DNA of 64,000 nucleotides from Ricinus communis (lineage: Eukaryota; Streptophyta; Magnoliopsida; Malpighiales; Euphorbiaceae). A model generated the notes under the pieces. It had not been told where the DNA came from. It did no database searches and was given only the letters and a program-made list of their open reading frames with translations. Numbering within the stretch: position 1 is the first letter of the stretch; each line of letters begins with the position of its first letter. Where the stretch lies: the NCBI RefSeq assembly GCF_019578655.1, contig NC_063259.1, forward strand, positions 30,925,277-30,989,276, read 5' to 3'. The position numbers and the translations under genes are program-made. This document shows, one piece after another, positions 56,201-64,000 of this stretch.

Positions 56201-59200
56201 CATGACTTCCTAAATATGGTTCGTGCCTGGGTTACACGTTGGTGATAGCTTTCATTTGACTGTGTTTTCTGGTGTTAGGCACATATGTATGATCAAGGGT
56301 CCACGTTGCCACCTAACCTCCAATCAGGGCTGTGGAAATTATGTTAAGGGAGGTTTTAGCAAGTTTAATTCATTCATTCTTCTTGTCTTTGAACATAAGC
56401 AATATTACAGCATTCACACACACACAAAAAGAAAACATAATAATATGAGGTTGTTATATAATTAACCATATGATATATAATTTTAAGCCTTTTATCACAA
56501 GTGAATTCTTTTAACCCTTTGCATATCCACCTGCCTTTGGACAATTGTCCTACTATCAGCATTCATCGTGATGATGTGTTGGGTGGGTGTGAATCCATGT
56601 TAGCCTTTCTTTAGTTTTAATATTATTAGAACTATTCGCAAGTACTTGTTCTCACACAATTAATCTTGATGTGAAAAACAACAAATAACAATAATAATGT
56701 TGATAAAAAGACAAAAAAAGAAGAGAAGAGAATGTAAATATATTCCTGGATCGTTTCGTTGTTCCTATTCTCTTCAATGTTCCAAAAACCCAAAATAATA
56801 GCAGGGGACTTGGCACCAGTGGCTCCATGATTGCACTTGGAATATGGAAATCGGAACACCATTATTATTCAAAAGATACAATCGTAAAAGGAAAGGTCTT
56901 AACATTATTCATTCAGTATCGAAATCTAAAGAACAAAGAATATATTTTATAACTTGTTGTTTTTGTTTTTCTTTTTTCTAAAGGAAGGGCGGGGGAGTAG
57001 AGGGGACAACTTCATTATTCTTTATCTTTAATTTTGTAAAGCATAATAAGGTGTAAAGGTTTTCTTTTTCCAACGGTTCCTTCATTCAGTGCAATTATTA
57101 GCCTCTCTTATTTACTTAACTTATTGCTAATTTATCTTATTTTATTTCTGCTTTCTAGTTCCTCTAACATGTATCACCCATGTGCATCAACCTCTCATAG
57201 ATAAACATCTATTATTATTATTATTATTATTATCATTCTCTAATAAAATATAGCCAGGATCTTGTATATTTAAATTATAAAATTGCTGAATTAGCTCAAT
57301 TAGAATTAGTTTTAGAGTTGTCTCTATAATTATAAAGACAATCTTCATGAAATTAACCATATTAATTCAGTTTAGTTATTAGCTATTTTCACAATAACCC
57401 ACCTTAAAACTCCTACGTAATAACATATTTATATTATTATTTGGTAATATTCGCAAACAACAATTAGAGTACTCACTTGAATTCCATAAAGAAAACATCA
57501 AGTAAAACTCTATAATTTTAAATTTTACAAAGAAAGAGTTTAATCTCAATGATGTATGAAAATGACTACTGCATTCTTCCTATAAAAGAATTATGCAATT
57601 ATTTAATAGATGGTACTGTAGGGTCAAAAGGTGCAGCATTGTCATGTAAATGTCACAATGACAAGACGGAAACACAAAACAAATGAACATAAAAATCCAT
57701 AATAATTATGATTTTGCACTTTTTCTCCATTATTATTAGTATTATTGCAAGACAAGTTGAAAATTTGAGTGGGATACTCTTATTATTTGTGAAAATATTT
57801 TAATAATAAATAAAATGATGATGATAATGACCTCCCACCTATTTCTTTTTGTTGGTATAACATATACATTTAGCAATATATTTTTATAACTGCAGCCCTT
57901 CTTCTAACACAAGAGAGAATCCTCAAGGATACAATAATGTAAAATAATTAAAATCTTAATTTATTTGGCTTGCTTGGAGCCTTTTTAATGAGCTAGAATC
58001 TTTGACCTGAATCTACAATTTTGTTCACTTAATTTAGCTTTTTTTTTTTTTTCTTTTCGTTAATAACACTTCTCAGATTTAATAATTATTTATTAACTGT
58101 TTCAATTCAATTTTCTTCGGTCGATAATAAATTTAATTGATATTGTTCTTTTCTAGAGATTTTGTAAATAATGAAAAGTAACTTAATAATGTTGAATTAT
58201 GAATTGGAAGACCGTTAGATTGGTTTGGACTCCTTTATCAAATTTGATAATAAGCTTGATGTGAGAACAAATCCAGTACTAATAGGAAATATCAAAAGGG
58301 AATACAAAATATTCCTAAAAAGAAAAAAAAAAAAAAGGAAGACAAAATGAACATTAAGCATGGACAAGAATGAAAGAGGGAATAAATTCAATTCAACCAC
58401 CTAATTCTTCCAACACCTACCATCCTTTTTAGGGTATGATTTGATAATTTATCTATTTTATGATTTTACGAAATTTAAAATTTTATAAATCATTTATATT
58501 CTTTTTAAATACTGAAATTAAAAATAAATAGATAGAATAAGACGGAATAAAAATACATGAGATGATTAATATTTTCTAAATAATTATAATAAAATATGTT
58601 TTCGATATTATTAAAAGTCTCCTATTCAATAAATTTTTTAAATTAATTTAAAAAATCTGTACAACAAATTTAATAAATTTGAAAAGTTTAAAGTTTTAAA
58701 TATAATAATAATAGCAGTGATAAAATTAGAATTTTTAATATTTTTTTTTGTTGTGTTGACATTTTTGTACCAGAAACAGTTATTTCCTTATCATCACTGA
58801 CATGGAATTCCAAAATTGAGTTTAGATTTCTTAGAAGATAAGAGAGTCAGTTTCCTATTGAATTTAGAGCTAAATTGTGTAATCAGTGACCTAATTTGGT
58901 TTCCATCTTCCGGCAGTTAAAAGTTCAAATTTCTTACTGAAACCAAACCTAGTCAACTGAGAAGCTACCAGGTTCGGGAATTCATCCGAGCCTAAAACTT
59001 AGGTTATGGCTCCTGAGCCCTGATAAAATCCCCACAAAGAAAATCCTGTCACATATCTTCCATCGACACGCAAACAAACAGATTTTTTTTTTGAAAGAAG
59101 AGGAATGAGTTCTTATGAACAATTTATTTGTAATCTCCGCTTGTAATTTATTAATTAATGTCATCGTGTTCAAGAAGCAATAAGAACAAGGCATAAGTTG

Positions 59201-61200
59201 GATCAAATTCATAAACAAATTGGCCAATTTGACCATACCTTAATTTAATTATATTTCTTTATTTGATTCACCATGCTCAATGAATATTCAATAAAATTAG
59301 GGCCAGATCTTTGGTGCCACAGCTTAAAGTATTATCAAAATAAATATCAGACACTGTCAGCATTATCCTTTTTTTATTAACTATAGTCCATGTTAAATTG
59401 TCATGTTTAGCGAAGAACAAGAATCAATCTGGAGTCATATTATGTATAATCATTACAATTTAATATTAATTTATACAAATTTAATTTTATAAATTATGGA
59501 GAATACTTAATTATAAAATGACGGTAGTTGCGTGGGTCATGCGGGGATTGTGCCCAGTGCCAAATGCAATTAAATATATTATATTGGTGCACTTTTATAT
59601 TTGGTTGCAAAACTCAAATAATCACTTTGTTTAAATCGCAGATAGCCTATAAATTAATGGTTGTTTAGCTGCGTCCCGTGGTACAAAATCACACGCCAGG
59701 GCCATATGGGTCAGGTAATGTGTTGATTCTTCTTTGTTTATATCTTTACTTTTTATTTGTAATTACATGTGAATAACTTATTTAGCTAATAATCAATCTA
59801 CCGCAACATAAATATGATGCATGGCCTACTAAAGAATATAATAATAATGAACAACTTTTAATTAGGCTTTGGAAGCATGTGTATGACCCTTTTTTAACAT
59901 AATAAAAAAGAATGCCGCCACGTAGACCTACACTATTCTAAGTTGAATTTGTACTCTCTTGATTCATATCCATGCATAGCACATACATAACCAAAAAATT
60001 AGAAATAAAAGGTACTATAAATATCCAAATACTAAATGACTAATACCAAACACAATAGTAAATGGAAGAGGCAGTGTCCTTATGGAGATGGGAAAGCCAG
60101 CCAATAATGTGTATTCTTCTAATCGTGCATGCACTCGTCGTTTAGCTTTTTGAAAGTCTTTGTCCCTCGTTTCTAAAATTAAAAAAAAAAAAAATAATAA
60201 TAATAATTTGGTTTTGAGTCCCTCTCTCTCTTTTTCCTTTCTTTTTCAGCTAATTTACTTCGAGAAATGACTTGCAAATATCACTTCACATGATAGGAAA
60301 TGCAATGGGCTTGTGTGTTGTAATAGGGAAGATTTTATGTGCAAACTTCCTATTTATTGCACTATGACTTGGTTTCACGTGGAAATGGAAAGCAAAGTCC
60401 CTCCAATAATTATGCTTTCTTGGCCATATATTACAACCCTTTAACTTTAACTGAATTGTGCACATGCACTAAATCTTATTTGTACATATTGTGTGCCCAG
60501 TTCAAAGAACAATTAACAGTAAGATCTTCTTATTACCCCAAGATTTCCTCCATATGAATTCATAAATAAACCAAGAAATCGACGTCGCCAAAAAGTGCTA
60601 GTATTTGATTTCTTTATGCTTTACCGACAGTGGCAGAATCGTGCAACCGAAGATTATAATATTATTCAAGAATGTATAGATGAGAATCATTATATTTGTA
60701 AATTTTTCTCAATACAGCACCAAACTGTGACCAAAATCATATTTACATAATATGTAAAAAAAAATAAAAAAAAAAAGAAAAAACCCACAAATGTAGAAGC
60801 GGCTTCTAGGAGCAGATTGTTTATTTTTAATTAATAAAAGAGGATACAGTTTATAAGATCTGGTAATGGAAGATGAGGGAGGTGATGTAGCAGTTATAGT
60901 CACGTAGCTGTGTCCTCTGGCTAGAGGTCATGATCCTTTACAATTGCGGCGTGGACTTTACGACACTGAATGGTCGGCAAAAAATAAGACTAACACATAT
61001 ATCCTCATCTCCTCGGAGTTTTGTTGACTTATTACAACCAATAATTGAATAAGTAACAAGTAACATACTTAAAAATAATTACAGTCAGTAAATTTCTCTC
61101 CTTATACGGTATTTTAGAGTGTTATTATGTAGTTCGAGATCCGTATGATGAATATTTTGTATAATTCCCTTTTGTCTTTTCTTTAAAATACCTTCTGTTT
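56201..61200. other. AT-rich gene-poor stretch
   Basis: It contains an ATT microsatellite at 57211-57233 and several A or T runs. Short frames are all 60-84 codons and without resemblance to known domains. No tRNA, rRNA or known microRNA precursor was recognised by eye. Confidence 0.4.
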
Positions 61201-61219
61201 ATTACCATAAATAGTGTTA

Positions 61220-61437
61220 GTGTTAGAGAAGCAGTTGAGTTTAAGGATAGACAGACAGGGAGCATAACAGGTCAAGATTGGGGTTAAAAGGAGACTGGCC
61301 ATTTGATTAACTGAGGAGTCAGTTTTGTAGTCTTTCATAGATTGAAAGGGTCAGAGTATAAGAATGAGGCTAAGAGGCAACCCTTGCGTTTGTTATTCAG
61401 TTACAATATTATTTATTTTTTTAGTTTCAGAACAACA
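61220..61437 (+). repeat. Possible Ty1/copia-type LTR remnant
   Basis: The segment starts TGTTAGAG and ends ...AACAACA. It is followed by TTAGGTTACGAGCATAGCAG, which vaguely resembles the TGGTATCAGAGC primer-binding site after many copia LTRs. No second LTR, internal coding region or target duplication was found. This is only a suggestion. Confidence 0.22.
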
Positions 61438-63480
61438 GTTATTATTAGGTTACGAGCATAGCAGGCACATGTTAGAATTTGTGTCCAACACGCACCAACC
61501 ACCCTAAGCTTTAAAGGTAGGGTCCATATCGGCATCAGTTTGTTTGCATTTTTTTTCTTTTTTTTTTTTTTTTGCTACAGAGACGCATGGCTTTGTTAAA
61601 AGTATTCGTAATTTCTTAAAGAAAAAGATGATGGCAAATTTACATTTGAATTTCTGTTTCCTGTGATGTGATAGGGACACATTTCTTTATGTAAATTATG
61701 TAAGGTGCCTTTCCCTATCAGTCTGTACTAGGTTTCTAAGTATATACTTCACTAATTTCATTGGAAAAGAATCATTTGCATCAGTGATGATGGTCTGCTG
61801 CAGTGGTAGCAGTTGTGGCACTTTCAGCCACCGCCGACCGCAGCGGTAGAGCTTTTGGCTGATCTGATAAGGAAGATGGTGGTAAATTTTGATTATAAGT
61901 AGTTCGTTGACTATATATTGGAAGTGGGTAGTTGAGAATATTGATGATGGACGTTCAAGCTTGTGGTTTACCACTTTCTTTCTATTATTAATTATTACCA
62001 TTATGCTGTACTATTTCCCACCAACCCAATCAAATTGCACACTTTTGATCACCTAATCAGTCAAAACCAACCTCATTCTCTTAATCTATTTTGTTTTCGC
62101 AGGACACAAAAACTTAAATAAGGCAGAAAGGAGAGTTTTGGTGTTTTGGCATGGCGTACCATCAATATGATTGTGATGTTTAAACAACTATCGTTGTTAA
62201 TTGCTTTACCAATTAGCCAAATGCTGGTTTTCTACTCCCTGTCCCCGATAGAACTGTTTCAGTTGGCAAATGAATACATAACGTATACTCAGAAACTTTA
62301 TTCACTGTGATTCGACTACGACATCAGTCTATAAAAGATATTTCTACAGATTTCCTAATAATGGCATAGAGAACGGCACTTTTCAATTTTCAGGATTCTA
62401 ACCCACTTTTACTATCTTCCTAGCATTGGACACCCAAAACCTTCTAATATCCGCAATCGAAGTATCTTTGAAACCATTCTGTTGCATGTTGCTTCAGCTC
62501 TGGTGCCAATGTTAGCCTAGAGTTAGCAGCACTGTAAAGACAGCATTTGCACCATTTGTTGTCAATTCTAAATTTGTATTGTCCGGTACCATAAACGCGG
62601 TCACATATATTGGTTTTGACGTAGGGCATGGTGGACCCGGGAAACACTAGAAAATGGTCTGTGGGCTATGCAGACAACGACTGATCGCTTGCTTTAAATA
62701 CGATCACTAGATGGTACTATTGGTGAAGGCTTCATGAACTTGGTCTGTAGTTTTGCTGGTTCAAAGGCACATTACATTCAGCAGTAGGTAGCCACCACTA
62801 AAGCAGAGTCTGAGTGAGAGATTTTTCATTCACATGTTTTTGGTGCAAGGTTCAAGTCATCCTTGGTGTCAATTCGGCTTGCCAAAAGGGGGTCAAAAGA
62901 TTTACAAGCCTTTGTCATGTACCCATTCTTGGCCTGTTATGGGCAAGCAGACAGAATCTCCTGTCTTTTCCCTTTCCCTTTCTCTTTCCATCTTGGCTAC
63001 TATCTGTAACATTCATCACTAACTGGTAACTTGGTATCTCCAATAATGTCTTTTGGGATTATACAAGAAAGCCCAATGCTCAACGAACCAATAGAGTTCC
63101 AAGCTTGGCAGACCAATTACATTGACATGATACCACCTCTATAAGTTATCTTAATTTTCTTGCTCAATTCATTTAATCATATCATATGATCCTTCTTGTC
63201 AATATCTAAGCATATGCTAGAAGTTTTGCAGGAATAAACTTAAGATGCATGACTGAGCAGTTTAAATGGAAACGATCAAGAGAGAAATCGTCGTTTTGCG
63301 TGTACTGTGCACGCACCACTTTACAAGCAACAAATATCTTTGAACAAGAATCAAGCAATTTTGCACCGGACTTCTGTTATCCGGGCCTCAGCATTATGGG
63401 CTTCTTCACCCAGAAGTTGAGGGAGAAGGAATCCTGAACTATACATCTCCGTTACATGTCAACAACCGAGATGCTCCAAA
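61438..63480. other. Intergenic sequence left of the SFT2-like gene
   Basis: A GC-rich patch at about 61790-61870 (around ACCGCCGACCGCAGCGGTAG) stands out from the AT-rich background and has no explanation. A 67-codon minus-strand frame at 62647-62444 is cysteine- and aromatic-rich but was not recognised. It could be an exon relic. Confidence 0.35.
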
Positions 63481-63590
63481 GCTGTACTCAAGTATATTAA
63501 CCCAAAAAAAAAGAAAAAAGAAACCTTTAATACAAAGCCGGGAAACCAATGAGTTTCCAAGGTGATCAATCTCCTCAACTTTTGTATTAC

Positions 63591-64000
63591 TTAGAGCTCA
63601 GTGTCACAGCACCGGACCATCAGATTAGACACCATCGTCCGAGCAAAAGGAATATAACTCAAACTGTACCTGAAATATTTCACACTAGAATATATAAGAC
63701 AGAGATTTTTATATTTAACTGCAGAAAATCTATTACAGTGATTTTTCCATATGGATGACTAGCTGAAATTATAGAGTTCTGTATAAAATTGTAAAGACTA
63801 CCCCATATCCACCAAGCCTGAACAGTCTGTTACATGACACTAGACAACGTTGGGAAGACTGAAGTAAAAAACTTTCAGCTTGTATCCTTGAGCCTTCCCC
63901 AAGAAAAGGAAAACAAAAAATGCAAGAGAAATTAGGTGTCGGTTGAATGATAATGAAAAACTCACCAAATAAGGGCACAAAATTCGCAAATGATTGCAAT
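63591..64000 (-). CDS. SFT2-like vesicle transport protein, C-terminal exons (partial)
   Basis: The last exon, 63669-63591, follows an acceptor TTTCAG and encodes YSLSYIPFARTMVSNL then MVRCCDTEL and stop. The exon before it runs from the window edge to 63966 and encodes IAIICEFCALIW, with the Trp codon split TG/G across a GTGAGT donor. The SYIPFAR motif after a hydrophobic helix and the DTE-type terminus are what I know from plant SFT2/GOT1-like proteins. These are small four-helix membrane proteins of the early secretory pathway, involved in vesicle fusion at the Golgi. The rest of the gene lies to the right of the window. Only 37 codons are visible, so the family call is good but not certain. 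The intron is 296 bp. Confidence 0.75.

Overview
The window is nuclear DNA of a flowering plant, most likely a eudicot. It is AT-rich, with GT-AG introns, plastid- and mitochondrion-targeted housekeeping proteins, and plant-only families (LRK10-like receptor kinases, an ATL-type RING-H2 ligase, a ferredoxin-independent NADH glutamate synthase). I cannot name the species from the sequence alone.

Positions 1-28,000 hold a cluster of leaf-rust-10-like receptor kinases (LRK10L). Two sub-types alternate: a minus-strand sub-type (small phase-1 exons between ectodomain and kinase, ectodomain starting like CPPSSCG) and a plus-strand sub-type (one 27-nt juxtamembrane exon, ectodomain with IRFPFRLK and CGYPGFDLSC). 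They form head-to-head pairs that repeat tail-to-tail: pair A (1003-1719 minus / 2333-4283 plus, both dead), pair B (4773-7652 intact / 8267-9971 with a truncated ectodomain), pair C (10437-13061 / 13910-16287, both intact), then an AT-rich gap with a ~238-bp tandem repeat, an unpaired plus gene (19957-22062), and pair D (22693-25185 / 25800-27827, both intact). All kinases are non-RD (HFD instead of HRD). At 30684-33557 a two-exon ATL20/21/22-like E3 ligase carries the same kind of ectodomain as the plus-strand kinases, joined to a RING-H2 domain.

Positions 35,000-49,200 are housekeeping. SDHAF4 (succinate dehydrogenase assembly, minus) and a KGD4/MRPS36-like subunit of 2-oxoglutarate dehydrogenase (plus) are divergent. 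Their shared upstream region is split by a 1,411-bp Mutator-like element with ~130-bp terminal inverted repeats and a perfect 9-bp target duplication. It carries a broken copy of a ribosomal protein eL37 gene, as a Pack-MULE does. Next is a complete 22-exon NADH-GOGAT gene (GLT1), whose spliced frame sums to 2,215 codons.

Positions 49,850-63,480 look gene-poor: AT-rich sequence, microsatellites and a few possible transposon remnants. The last 410 bases contain the two terminal coding exons of an SFT2-like vesicle-transport gene on the minus strand, which runs off the window.

Exon boundaries were read by eye from splice signals and checked by adding exon lengths to a whole number of codons. 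No database search was run.
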